Positions 6,803-13,637 of a DNA stretch of 13,730 bases are shown here, in pieces. The position numbers and the translations under genes are program-made. The notes beneath the pieces were generated by a model, which was not told where the DNA came from, did no database searches, and was given only the letters and a program-made list of their open reading frames with translations. Source of the DNA: JBOHUX01 sp050734915 (GTDB lineage: Bacteria > Chloroflexota > Dormibacteria > Dormibacterales > Dormibacteraceae); assembly GCA_050734915.1 (NCBI GenBank), contig JBOHUX010000050.1:1-13730 (forward strand), written 5' to 3'. Within the stretch, counting starts at the first letter, position 1. Every line of letters begins with the position of its first letter.

Positions 6803-8104
6803 ATGACCGGGGGGTGGCGTCGAATGCGCGCGGCCGCCGTGGGCCTCGCCGTCCTGGGGGCCCTGGCGACCTGGGCAGGCGCGCCGCCGACCCCCGCCGC
6901 GGCGGATTCGAAGAGCGATCAGCTCGCCCAGGCGAAGGCCCAGCAGGCGGCCATGCTGCAGGTCATGGCGCAGCTCGGGAGCGGACTGGCGGGTGCGATG
7001 AGCGCTCAGCAGCAGATCGAGCGCTCCCTCCAGGAGAACGATAAGGAGCAGCTGGCGGTCTCGGCTCAGATCGCGACCGCCACCGCGCGCATCACCCGGC
7101 TGGACGGGGAGCTGTCGAGACTCGCCGGCCACGTTCAGGCCACCCAGGCCCATATCGCCGCCGAGCGGGCAGAGCTGCGGGAGCTGGCGCGGGCGATCTA
7201 CGTCCAGCCCTCCTCGCTCCTCTTGATGGTCGCCGAGGCGCCCAACCTGGGTGCCCTGCTGACCGGTGTCATGGACCTGCGCTCGGCGGGAGCTCGGGCC
7301 TCGACCCTCAAGGTGCAGCTCGACGCCGATGTCCGCTCACTCGATCACCAGCTCCTGCTCCGTCGCCAGGATCGGGAGGAGCAGGCCGCGCAGCGGAACA
7401 CGCTCAGCGCGGCGCTCGGCAAGCTCCAGGACCTGCGGCGGCAGCAGGCGGACTCGAGCGCCCGGCTCGCCGAGAAGATCTCCCAGACCCAGACCGAGCT
7501 CGGCTCCGTCAAGCACCAGTCGGCCGATCTCGCCAAGCGTGTCGCCGAGCTCCTCCAGCAGCAGCAGGATCAGATCATCGCGGCGGCCATGGAGCAGGTC
7601 TGGACCCAGGTCCAGCTCTCCGAACGGGCCAACCCGGGCGCGCCGCTCCAGATCAGCGCCCAGCACTCCCGGCAGTTCCGCTTCATCTGGCCCCTGGCGA
7701 CCGCCGTCATCACGCAGCCGTTCGGGCCCACCGGCGAGCCCATGGAGCCCCCCTTCGACGGCTATCCGCACTTCCACACCGGCATCGACATCGCCGCCCC
7801 CATCGGGACGCCGGTGATGGCCGCGGATGACGGAGTGGTGGTGCTGGTCGGAAGCAGCCACTTCGGATACGGCAACTACGTCGTGCTCGGCCACCCGGGG
7901 GGCCTGGCCACCCTCTACGGGCATCTGGAGCAGTCGCTGGTGAAGGTCGGCCAGACGGTCAGCCAGGGCCAGCCGATCGGGCTCGAGGGTTCGACCGGGA
8001 ACTCCACCGGGCCCCACTGTCACTTCGAGTTGAGGATCGCCGGGCAGCCCGTCGACCCGGCGCCGTATCTGCCGCCGGGACCGCCCTCGGCCTTCAGGGG
8101 CTGA
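6803..8104 (+). CDS. Secreted M23 (LytM) peptidoglycan endopeptidase with EnvC/PcsB-like coiled coil, FtsEX partner
   Basis: Exported cell-wall hydrolase of 433 residues. It has a signal peptide (residues 1-35: RR, hydrophobic core, PAAAD cleavage region). A long Gln/Ala/Leu-rich coiled coil spans about 38-265 and is interrupted near 132-160 by IYVQPSSLLLMVAEAPNLGA, which corresponds to the hairpin segment of EnvC/PcsB/CwlO-type proteins. The C-terminal LytM domain spans about 295-425. All metal and catalytic residues are present: H325-x3-D329, H374 in LYGHLE, and H405-x-H407. The enzyme should therefore be active, unlike E. coli EnvC, whose LytM domain is degenerate and only activates amidases. 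ATG 6824, seven codons later and preceded by a GGGGGGTGG run, is an alternative start. Its position directly after ftsEX implies it is the hydrolase regulated by that complex. Confidence 0.9.
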   Translation: MTGGWRRMRAAAVGLAVLGALATWAGAPPTPAAADSKSDQLAQAKAQQAAMLQVMAQLGSGLAGAMSAQQQIERSLQENDKEQLAVSAQIATATARITRLDGELSRLAGHVQATQAHIAAERAELRELARAIYVQPSSLLLMVAEAPNLGALLTGVMDLRSAGARASTLKVQLDADVRSLDHQLLLRRQDREEQAAQRNTLSAALGKLQDLRRQQADSSARLAEKISQTQTELGSVKHQSADLAKRVAELLQQQQDQIIAAAMEQVWTQVQLSERANPGAPLQISAQHSRQFRFIWPLATAVITQPFGPTGEPMEPPFDGYPHFHTGIDIAAPIGTPVMAADDGVVVLVGSSHFGYGNYVVLGHPGGLATLYGHLEQSLVKVGQTVSQGQPIGLEGSTGNSTGPHCHFELRIAGQPVDPAPYLPPGPPSAFRG

Positions 8105-8133
8105 TCCGGGCGAGCCTCAGATGCGATCCTGGC

Positions 8134-9018
8134 TCAGTCGCCGGGTTCGGGCAGGTCCGGGGGGTCGTCCGGGGCCGGAGTTCGAGAGCGAGGCGCATCC
8201 TGGCCGCTGGGAGATGGGGTGGGGGGCACCGCTGGATCGGCCTCGGAATGCGCTGGTTCGGCGCCGGGCGCCGCCGTCTCCGGAGGCGGCTCGTGACCCG
8301 GTACGGGGCGGACCGCGAAGGGCCATGGCGCCGGCTCGGCCCGCTCCCGTGATCGCGAACGGTGGACGACGGTCGCCGAGATGGGGGGTGGGCGGGAACC
8401 GCGGCGGTTGCGGAGCCAGAGCGCGAGGCCGGCGATGGCGGCGGCGATCGCTAGGATCGGGAAGATGACGAAGGGCGGCCGCAGCAGCATGGCGGTCGCG
8501 CTCACCCCCGGCTGGGGCCGGGCGGCGGGGAGCGTCGCCGGCGAGGAGGCGCCCGCGCTCGGTCCCGGCGAGGGGGGCGCGGCCGGGGCGGAGGGGGTCG
8601 GGGTGGGAGCCGGTCCTGGCGCCTGGGTCGTGAACTGCGTGCAGACGCCCGGCACCTCTGCCGCACAGATGTTGTGTTGGCCGGCGCTGTCGGCGGGCAC
8701 GGTATAGCCGGCCTCGAAGGTCCCGTCGGGCTTCGCGATCACCTTCTGGATCACCGTCTGCGGGGTGTCCCATTCGAGGGTCACGGACTCCCCGGGGTTG
8801 AACCCCTTGCCGTCGATGGCCAGCCGGGTGCCGGCCGGGGCGGCGGGAGGGAGCACGTTGAGCTGGGCGTCGGGGGGCGGCGTTGACGCGGACGGGCTCG
8901 GAGTCGGTGGTGGGGTGTCGGCGGCCGCGGGGACGGCGCCCGTGATCCCCGCCGCCATCACAGCCGTCAGCGCAAGGAGGAGGAGCGGGCGTCTCCACCC
9001 GACGGAACCCGCCCTCAC
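8134..9018 (-). CDS. Secreted single-pass membrane protein with one Ig-like/IPT-type domain and Pro-rich linkers, unknown function
   Basis: Predicted product of 294 residues. A signal peptide (1-33: WRR, then LLLLALTAVMAAG, PAAAD) is followed by a Pro/Thr/Ser linker. An Ig-like beta domain spans about 51-131 with 'LAIDGKGFNPGESVTLEWDT' and a Cys pair (C118, C126) that could form a disulfide outside the cell. After a second Pro/Ala/Ser linker (about 132-175) come one transmembrane helix (182-202, ending in LWLRNRRGSR) and a Pro-rich cytoplasmic tail of about 90 residues. GTG 9018 is strongly supported, because it overlaps the stop of the upstream kinase-like gene as GTGA (9018-9015) and puts the signal peptide at the very N-terminus. 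The open frame extends further upstream but only in shadow of that gene. The function is not known. Confidence 0.8.
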   Translation of the reverse strand: MRAGSVGWRRPLLLLALTAVMAAGITGAVPAAADTPPPTPSPSASTPPPDAQLNVLPPAAPAGTRLAIDGKGFNPGESVTLEWDTPQTVIQKVIAKPDGTFEAGYTVPADSAGQHNICAAEVPGVCTQFTTQAPGPAPTPTPSAPAAPPSPGPSAGASSPATLPAARPQPGVSATAMLLRPPFVIFPILAIAAAIAGLALWLRNRRGSRPPPISATVVHRSRSRERAEPAPWPFAVRPVPGHEPPPETAAPGAEPAHSEADPAVPPTPSPSGQDAPRSRTPAPDDPPDLPEPGD

Positions 9019-9794
9019 ACGACCGGCCAGGGTACCGACCAGCCGGAGCTGGGGCCGGGGAAAGTCCAGCCGGGTTCCAGCGCCATCTCGAGCCGCCGCC
9101 TCAGCATGCGCACCTCGGCGGAGGCGAGGAGGGAGCGGAGCTCGCCACCGAGGGAGTCCCCCTCCAGCTGGCGGGCGACCCGGACCAGGTCGCCCCGCAG
9201 CTCGGCCGGGAGCCTCTCGCCGGCGAAGTCCCAGATCACGGTCCGCAGCTTGTCCTCGCGGTGGAAGGTGAGGCCATGGTCGATCATCCATGGCCGGCCA
9301 GCCTCGTCGAACAGGCAGTGGCCCGACTTCCGATCCGCGTTGTTGGCGAGGACATCGAAGAGGGCCACTGGCAGCCAGGTCCGGCGCGGTCGCCGGTCCA
9401 GCCCCAGATAGTGCCGGCTGAGGTCGGCCTCCACGAAGTGCTGGAGGGCGCCCGGGCCGTGGGGCGCGTCCTCGCGCACGACGGTCGGCGGCACCAGCGG
9501 CCAGCCGAGCGCCCGGGAGAGGACGTAGGCCGCCACCTCGCGCCGATAGAGGGTCCCGGCCGGGAAGTCCCAGAGCGGGGTCTCCCCGCGGCCGGGCTTG
9601 TAGATGCCGAGGTGCTCGGTGGCGTCCACGGTGAGGCGGACCAGGAAGGTGTAGTTGCTGGACCGATGAAGGAGGCCGATCGGCTCGATCGAGCTCGCCC
9701 GGAGCAGGGCACTCCGGGCGCCGTCGAAGTCGAATTCGAGAGCCGCCCCGCGCGCCCGGGAGTCCGGCCGGTCAGAAGACGGGCCGGGAGCCAT
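9015..9794 (-). CDS. SCO1664-like protein, PI3/PI4-kinase-fold phosphotransferase of unknown substrate
   Basis: Protein of 259 residues resembling the SCO1664 family known mainly from Actinobacteria and commonly annotated 'phosphatidylinositol kinase'. Kinase-like landmarks are LGIYKPGRGE (candidate ATP-binding Lys66), a conserved Glu in LYRREVAAYVLSRALG (85-88 region), a catalytic-loop-like VLANNADRKSGH (148-159; Asn152/Asp154) and a metal-site-like WMIDHGLTFH (169-178; Asp172). EDKLRTVIWDFAGERLP follows, also typical of the family. Whether it phosphorylates, AMPylates or only binds nucleotide is not known. ATG 9794 lies 23 bases inside the DUF3090 gene, and the stop overlaps the next gene by 4 bases, so three genes are tightly coupled. 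In Actinobacteria this pair often travels with a histidine phosphatase, which is not present here. Confidence 0.85.
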   Translation of the reverse strand: MAPGPSSDRPDSRARGAALEFDFDGARSALLRASSIEPIGLLHRSSNYTFLVRLTVDATEHLGIYKPGRGETPLWDFPAGTLYRREVAAYVLSRALGWPLVPPTVVREDAPHGPGALQHFVEADLSRHYLGLDRRPRRTWLPVALFDVLANNADRKSGHCLFDEAGRPWMIDHGLTFHREDKLRTVIWDFAGERLPAELRGDLVRVARQLEGDSLGGELRSLLASAEVRMLRRRLEMALEPGWTFPGPSSGWSVPWPVV

Positions 9795-10278
9795 TGGCCG
9801 CCGGGCAGGGATGTCCCTCGGGATCGATCGGGAGGCCGCAGTGGCTGCAGACCGGCCGGCCGCCGGCGAGGACCTCGCCCGCCTGGCGGGCGAAGATCCG
9901 GATCTGCTCCGGCGACGCCCAGAATCGGGCCGTCGCCCCCTCGTGCTCGCCGGGTGCCTCCTTGGCCACGATGACGAACTGGCCGCGGCTCTCGTGGAAT
10001 CCGAGCCCCATCTCGGTCACTTCCCAGGCCACATCGAGCGGCTCGACCGCCCCCGCAGCCTCGGCGGGGCTTCGGGCCGGACCGGCGACGTCGAGGCCCT
10101 GGGCGTCCAGGAGCTGCTGGATGCGGGCGAGCAGGCCCTGGATGTGGAACTTCTCGCAGGCCAGGGTGACGATCCGGCCGGCGCCCCGCGCCTGGAGGAA
10201 GAACTGGCGGTGACCCGGTTCGCCCGACGTGGCCACAGCCAGCGCCTCGACCGGTTCGAGCTCGATGCTGTCAGCCAT
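9772..10278 (-). CDS. DUF3090 family protein with C-terminal zinc-ribbon-like motif
   Basis: Cytosolic protein of 168 residues. The N-terminal part (RQFFLQARGAGRIVTLACEK, residues 24-43, then an amphipathic helix IQGLLARIQQLLDA) and the middle (EVTEMGLGF, FVIVAKEA, ARFWASPEQIRIFARQAGEV) are diagnostic of DUF3090. The C-terminus shows C144-x2-C147 and H156-x-C158 in PVCSHCGLPIDPEGHPCP, a probable Zn-binding knuckle. Function is unknown; the family co-occurs with SCO1664-like proteins, as here, where the two overlap by 23 bases. ATG 10278 is used; only a weak AAGGG precedes it. It sits 28 bases downstream of the tandem-repeat gene, so it is probably the second cistron of a four-gene unit. Confidence 0.88.
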   Translation of the reverse strand: MADSIELEPVEALAVATSGEPGHRQFFLQARGAGRIVTLACEKFHIQGLLARIQQLLDAQGLDVAGPARSPAEAAGAVEPLDVAWEVTEMGLGFHESRGQFVIVAKEAPGEHEGATARFWASPEQIRIFARQAGEVLAGGRPVCSHCGLPIDPEGHPCPAANGSRPVF

Positions 10279-10306
10279 CCCTTACATTCTCTCGCCGCCA
10301 GCGCTT

Positions 10307-10804
10307 TCAGTCGGCCCCGGGCCGGGTCTCGATGCAGGCCGTCACCAGTCGCCGGTTGACGAGGCAGAACCGGACCCCGTCGGGCCGGTCGTCCAGCCAG
10401 TGGCGGTCGGGGCCCGAGAAGAGGCGGGCCTCCGCGACCCGCACGAATCTCGCCCGGCTCTCCTCCAGGAGGTTGGCGACCGTGTCCTGGACGGCGGTCG
10501 CCACGAAGCCCGTCACCTCGATCCCGACCATGAAGAGCTTGGCCCGGACCATCTGATGCTCGCCGGCGAGGTCGGGCTCGAGGCCAGGGTCCGCCCCGTC
10601 GAGGGGTACCAGGAGCACGACCCGGTCACAGTTGAGGCTGACGCCCTCGACCGTCTCCCAGACGCCGGCGCCCCGGTGGCCGTGAACGCGCACCCGAGCC
10701 TCCTCGACCTCCAGCATGGAACCGGGCTGGTTGGCGAATTCGCTGAACCCGCCCGGCTGGCGGACGACGGCCTTGCCCTCCACCTCCAGGACCGAGCCGC
10801 CCAT
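10307..10804 (-). CDS. Small protein with two tandem beta-rich repeats (DUF6812-like?), first gene of the DUF3090/SCO1664 operon
   Basis: Soluble protein of 165 residues with no signal peptide or transmembrane segment. The two halves look like copies of one beta-rich domain. Copy 1 (about 5-67) includes VEGKAVVRQ, then VEEARVRV, then GVSLNCDRVVLLVP. Copy 2 (about 89-159) includes VGIEVTGFV, then VAEARLFS, then GVRFCLVNRRLVTAC. The pattern resembles the small DUF6812-type domain ('...EARV... LN.D.I.LV'), but that assignment is from memory and tentative. ATG 10804 is chosen conservatively; a TTG at 10846 would add 14 residues. A GGAGGAG at 10837-10843 (read on -) is too far upstream to serve the ATG. 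The gene is divergent from dnaK and 28 bases upstream of the DUF3090 gene. Confidence 0.65.
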   Translation of the reverse strand: MGGSVLEVEGKAVVRQPGGFSEFANQPGSMLEVEEARVRVHGHRGAGVWETVEGVSLNCDRVVLLVPLDGADPGLEPDLAGEHQMVRAKLFMVGIEVTGFVATAVQDTVANLLEESRARFVRVAEARLFSGPDRHWLDDRPDGVRFCLVNRRLVTACIETRPGAD

Positions 10805-10918
10805 CTCGGCGAGCGCGCGGAGACTGGCGATCCGTAGCTCCTCCAATTCGCAGGAAGGATACCGGAGGCCGCCGGCCGACCCCCCGCCAGGGGTGCGCCG
10901 GGGGTGCGGAGATTGGTT

Positions 10919-10968
10919 TTGACCCGTTCGCCGGTGGGGAAGAAGTAAGGCGTCCCCGGCGGGGGATC
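10919..10968 (+). promoter_or_regulatory. dnaK upstream/leader region with alternative hairpins
   Basis: A TTGACC -35-like box occurs at 10919-10924, without a good -10 at 16-19 bases. Downstream, TCCCC (10953-10957) can pair with GGGGA at 10936-10940 or with GGGGA at 10962-10966 (4-base GGCG loop). No CIRCE (TTAGCACTC-N9-GAGTGCTAA) or HAIR (CTTGAGT-N7-ACTCAAG) operator is seen anywhere in the 241-base divergent spacer. Which elements act in vivo cannot be read from sequence. Confidence 0.3.
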
Positions 10969-11045
10969 GCATTCGGGCGAAGATTCGAGGATTGAGAGAT
11001 CCGGACCCGCGCGAGCGGCACGACGGATCGTGATCGGAGGAGACG

Positions 11046-12959
11046 ATGGCGAAGACGGTAGGCATCGACCTGGGGACGACGAACTCTGTGATCGCCGTCA
11101 TGGAGGGTGGCGAGCCGGTGGTGATCCCGAACTCGGAGGGAGCGCGGACGACCCCCTCCGTGGTCGCCTTCACGAAGTCCGGCGAGCGCCTGGTCGGGAA
11201 CCTCGCGCGCCGCCAGGCGGCGGTCAACCCGGAGAACACCGTCTCCTCCATCAAGCGGTTCATGGGGCGCCGCCTCTCCGAGGTGGAGAGCGAACGGGCG
11301 ATCGTCCCCTACGAGGTCAAGGCCGGCAAAGACGATCGCGTCCTCGTTCGGATCCCCAACGCGGGCAAGGAGTTCACCCCCGAGGAGATCTCGGCGATGA
11401 CCCTCCAGAAGCTGAAGACCGACGCCGAGGCCTACCTGGGCGAGAAGGTCACCGACGCGGTGATCACGGTTCCCGCCTACTTCAACGACTCCCAGCGGCA
11501 GGCGACCAAGAACGCTGGCCAGATCGCGGGCCTCACGGTGCTCCGGATCATCAACGAGCCCACCGCGGCCTCGCTCGCCTACGGGCTCGACAAGAAGGAG
11601 AACGAGACGATCCTGGTCTTCGACCTCGGCGGCGGCACCTTCGACGTCTCCATCCTGGAGGTCGGCGAGGGCGTCTTCGAGGTCAAGTCCACCAACGGAG
11701 ACACCCACCTCGGGGGGGACGACTACGACCGCCGGGTCGTGGACTGGATGGCGGAGGAGTTCAAGAAGGAGAACGGGATCGACCTCAAAGCGGATCGGCA
11801 GGCGCTCCAGCGGCTGACCGAAGCCGCTGAGCGGGCCAAGGTGGAGCTCTCGAGCCGGCTGGAGACGACCATCAACCTGCCGTTCATCACAGCGGACCAG
11901 ACCGGTCCCAAGCACCTCGAGATGACGCTCACCCGAGCCCGGTTCGAGTCGCTGACGGCGGACCTCACCAACCGCTGCAAGGCGCCCTTCATGGATGCGC
12001 TCAAGGACGCCGGTCTCACCCCGACCGACATCAACGAGGTGGTGCTGGTCGGGGGCTCGACCCGGATGCCGGTCATCCAGCAGCTGGTCAAGGACCTGTC
12101 GGGCGGCAAGGAGCCGCACAAGGGCGTCAACCCGGACGAGGTCGTCGCCGTCGGCGCCGCGATCCAGGCCGGCGTGCTCAAGGGCGAGGTGAAGGACGTC
12201 CTCCTCCTCGACGTGACACCGCTCTCGCTCGGCATCGAGACGCTGGGCGGGGTCTTCACGAAGCTGATCGAGCGCAACACGACCATCCCCACCTCGCGCT
12301 CCCAGATCTTCAGCACCGCCGCCGACAGCCAGACGTCGGTCGAGGTGCACGCGCTCCAGGGGGAGCGGGAGATGTCCGCCGACAACCGGACGCTCGGCCG
12401 CTTCATCCTGGACGGCATCCCGCCCGCGCCGAGGGGGATGCCACAGGTCGAGGTCACGTTCGACATCGACGCCAATGGCATCCTCACCGTGAAGGCGCAG
12501 GACAAGGGGACCGGACGCGAGCAGTCGGTCACCATCACCGCCTCCTCGACGCTGAGCAAGGACGAGGTGGCCCGGCTGGTGAAGGAGGCGGAGGCGCACT
12601 CGGCCGACGACCGCCACAAGCGCGAGGAGATCGAGGCCCGTAACCAGTCCGACCAGATGATCTACCAGGCTGAGAAGACCCTCAAGGAGAACGAGGAGCG
12701 GATCCCGGCCGAGCTCAAGACGGAGATCAACGCCAAGATCGAGGTGCTGCGGGAGGCCACCAAGGGCAGCGACGTGGCCGCGATCAAGGCCGCCATGGAC
12801 GACTTCAACCAGTCCCTGCAGAAGGTCGGCGAGCACATCTATCAGGGCGCGGGCGCCGGGGCCGGCGCCCACGAGGGCGCCGCCGAGGCGGGGCCGGAGG
12901 CGGCCGGGGGCCGGCCGGGCGGCGAGGACGTGGTGGACGCCGACTACCGCGAGGTCTGA
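11046..12959 (+). CDS. dnaK: Chaperone protein DnaK (Hsp70)
   Basis: ATP-dependent cytosolic chaperone of 637 residues, normal length. All three Hsp70 signatures are present: VGIDLGTTNS (5-14), VFDLGGGTFDVSIL (191-204) and VVLVGGSTRMPVIQQLV (332-348). The interdomain linker is the canonical DVLLLDV (384-390), followed by the beta substrate-binding domain, the helical lid and a Gly/Ala-rich tail ending EDVVDADYREV, close to the usual bacterial EEVxDADFxEV tail. The N-terminal lobe carries the long segment at about residues 75-100 that is absent, by about 24 residues, from B. subtilis and actinobacterial DnaK. GGAGGAG at 11036-11042 places ATG 11046 unambiguously. The gene is alone, with no grpE, dnaJ or hrcA beside it; the downstream gene converges. 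Confidence 0.98.
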   Translation: MAKTVGIDLGTTNSVIAVMEGGEPVVIPNSEGARTTPSVVAFTKSGERLVGNLARRQAAVNPENTVSSIKRFMGRRLSEVESERAIVPYEVKAGKDDRVLVRIPNAGKEFTPEEISAMTLQKLKTDAEAYLGEKVTDAVITVPAYFNDSQRQATKNAGQIAGLTVLRIINEPTAASLAYGLDKKENETILVFDLGGGTFDVSILEVGEGVFEVKSTNGDTHLGGDDYDRRVVDWMAEEFKKENGIDLKADRQALQRLTEAAERAKVELSSRLETTINLPFITADQTGPKHLEMTLTRARFESLTADLTNRCKAPFMDALKDAGLTPTDINEVVLVGGSTRMPVIQQLVKDLSGGKEPHKGVNPDEVVAVGAAIQAGVLKGEVKDVLLLDVTPLSLGIETLGGVFTKLIERNTTIPTSRSQIFSTAADSQTSVEVHALQGEREMSADNRTLGRFILDGIPPAPRGMPQVEVTFDIDANGILTVKAQDKGTGREQSVTITASSTLSKDEVARLVKEAEAHSADDRHKREEIEARNQSDQMIYQAEKTLKENEERIPAELKTEINAKIEVLREATKGSDVAAIKAAMDDFNQSLQKVGEHIYQGAGAGAGAHEGAAEAGPEAAGGRPGGEDVVDADYREV

Positions 12960-13005
12960 CCGGGACCGAAAGGGCTCCTCCGCGTCCCTTCACTCCCCAT
13001 TGCAC

Positions 13006-13018
13006 CCGGCGTTGCCGG
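13006..13018. terminator. Possible weak terminator hairpin after dnaK
   Basis: CCGGC-GTT-GCCGG forms a 5-base-pair stem with a 3-base loop in the 75-base gap between the convergent dnaK and DUF5658-like genes. There is no T-run. Position fits a terminator, but the stem is short for such a GC-rich background. Confidence 0.3.
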
Positions 13019-13034
13019 CACCCCGCCCGGCAGC

Positions 13035-13406
13035 TCAGCGCAGGCTCTGGACCAGGTTGTTGGTCGAGATCGCGACCAGGGAGACGACCGAGAGCTGGGT
13101 GCCGCGCCAGACGAGGGCCAGGAGCATGTCCGCGCGCCGCCCTGGATGCTGGCGTGCCCAGGCGCGGGCCATGAGGATCGAGGCGCCCACGGCGATGACG
13201 ACCACCATCTTGAGGATCCAGAGCAGGCCCAGTCCGCCGGCGGCGAGGATGGCGGCCGCCACCCAGTTCGCCTCCAGGGTGCCCCGGCTCATGCCGGCGC
13301 CGCTGGTGAGGACGTCCGCCGCCTGCCCGGCGGCGAGCAGACCCAGCCAGATCGCATAGCGATCGCCGGGCGCGTCCGCTCGCCTCCCCAACACTCTGAT
13401 TTCCAC
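13035..13406 (-). CDS. Small multi-spanning membrane protein, DUF5658-like
   Basis: Protein of 123 residues with three or four hydrophobic segments: about 18-36, 47-81 (probably two helices) and 93-116. Charged residues at family-like places are Asp31 in the first helix (QAADVLTS), 'LEAN' (Glu45/Asn47) leading into the second, and Lys66 inside WILKMVVV. This D...E-x-N...K spacing recalls DUF5658 membrane proteins, whose function is unknown; the match is by pattern only. GTG 13406 is chosen because GGAGGAGG directly precedes it on the minus strand; a GTG four codons later (13394) is the alternative. The frame stays open upstream through the tRNA on the same strand, which cannot be coding. It lies 53 bases downstream of tRNA-Thr and converges with dnaK. 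Confidence 0.7.
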   Translation of the reverse strand: MEIRVLGRRADAPGDRYAIWLGLLAAGQAADVLTSGAGMSRGTLEANWVAAAILAAGGLGLLWILKMVVVIAVGASILMARAWARQHPGRRADMLLALVWRGTQLSVVSLVAISTNNLVQSLR

Positions 13407-13429
13407 GCCTCCTCCGCGACCGGTGAGAT

Positions 13430-13443
13430 GAGGGCGACCCCTC
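13430..13443 (-). terminator. Short hairpin between tRNA-Thr and the DUF5658-like gene
   Basis: On the minus strand GAGGG-GTCG-CCCTC forms a 5-base-pair stem. It lies 17 bases past the tRNA 3' end and 24 bases before the next start, and overlaps one base of a CGCCGGCCGGCG palindrome (13443-13454). It may terminate or process the tRNA transcript; there is no T-run. Confidence 0.3.
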
Positions 13444-13459
13444 GCCGGCCGGCGCTGGG

Positions 13460-13532
13460 AGCCGACGGGGAGATTCGAACTCCCGACCTGCCACTTACGA
13501 GGCGGCTGCTCTGCCAGCTGAGCTACGTCGGC
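13460..13532 (-). tRNA. tRNA-Thr (anticodon CGU)
   Basis: A complete 73-base cloverleaf reads on the minus strand. The acceptor stem GCCGACG/CGTCGGC is perfect over 7 pairs, the D stem is GCTC/GAGC with an 8-base loop, and the anticodon stem GCCGC/GTGGC includes one G-U pair around loop CTCGTAA. The variable region is AGGTC, and the T stem GGGAG/CTCCC encloses TTCGAAT. Anticodon CGT reads the ACG threonine codon. The discriminator is U and CCA is not encoded (the next bases are CCCA). The gene lies 53 bases upstream of a small membrane-protein gene and about 105 bases from a transposase remnant. Confidence 0.96.
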
Positions 13533-13543
13533 GCGGCCGGTCC

Positions 13544-13552
13544 AGTCTATCA
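13544..13552 (-). promoter_or_regulatory. Extended -10 promoter of tRNA-Thr
   Basis: On the minus strand the sequence TGA-TAGACT forms an extended -10 (TGn plus a hexamer matching TATAAT in 4 of 6). It ends 11 bases before the tRNA 5' end, so transcription would start only about 5 bases upstream of the mature tRNA. No -35 box is recognisable, as expected for an extended -10 promoter. Confidence 0.45.
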
Positions 13553-13637
13553 ACGAGGGCGGGGGCTCCCGGCCGAAGGCGGGGCCCGGGCGGGACACTA
13601 GCATGAACAGCGCACGAGATGAGGCGACAGGTGACCC

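Noticed and set aside
10626..12872. A 748-codon open frame on the minus strand, opposite dnaK
   Set aside because: Antisense shadow of dnaK caused by GC-rich codons. This exact artefact is known: such frames have been misannotated as 'NAD-specific glutamate dehydrogenase'. It also runs through the tandem-repeat gene in a different frame.
13407..13604. Upstream extension of the DUF5658-like gene to 13604
   Set aside because: It would read through tRNA-Thr on the same strand; the GTG with GGAGGAGG at 13406 is the sensible start.
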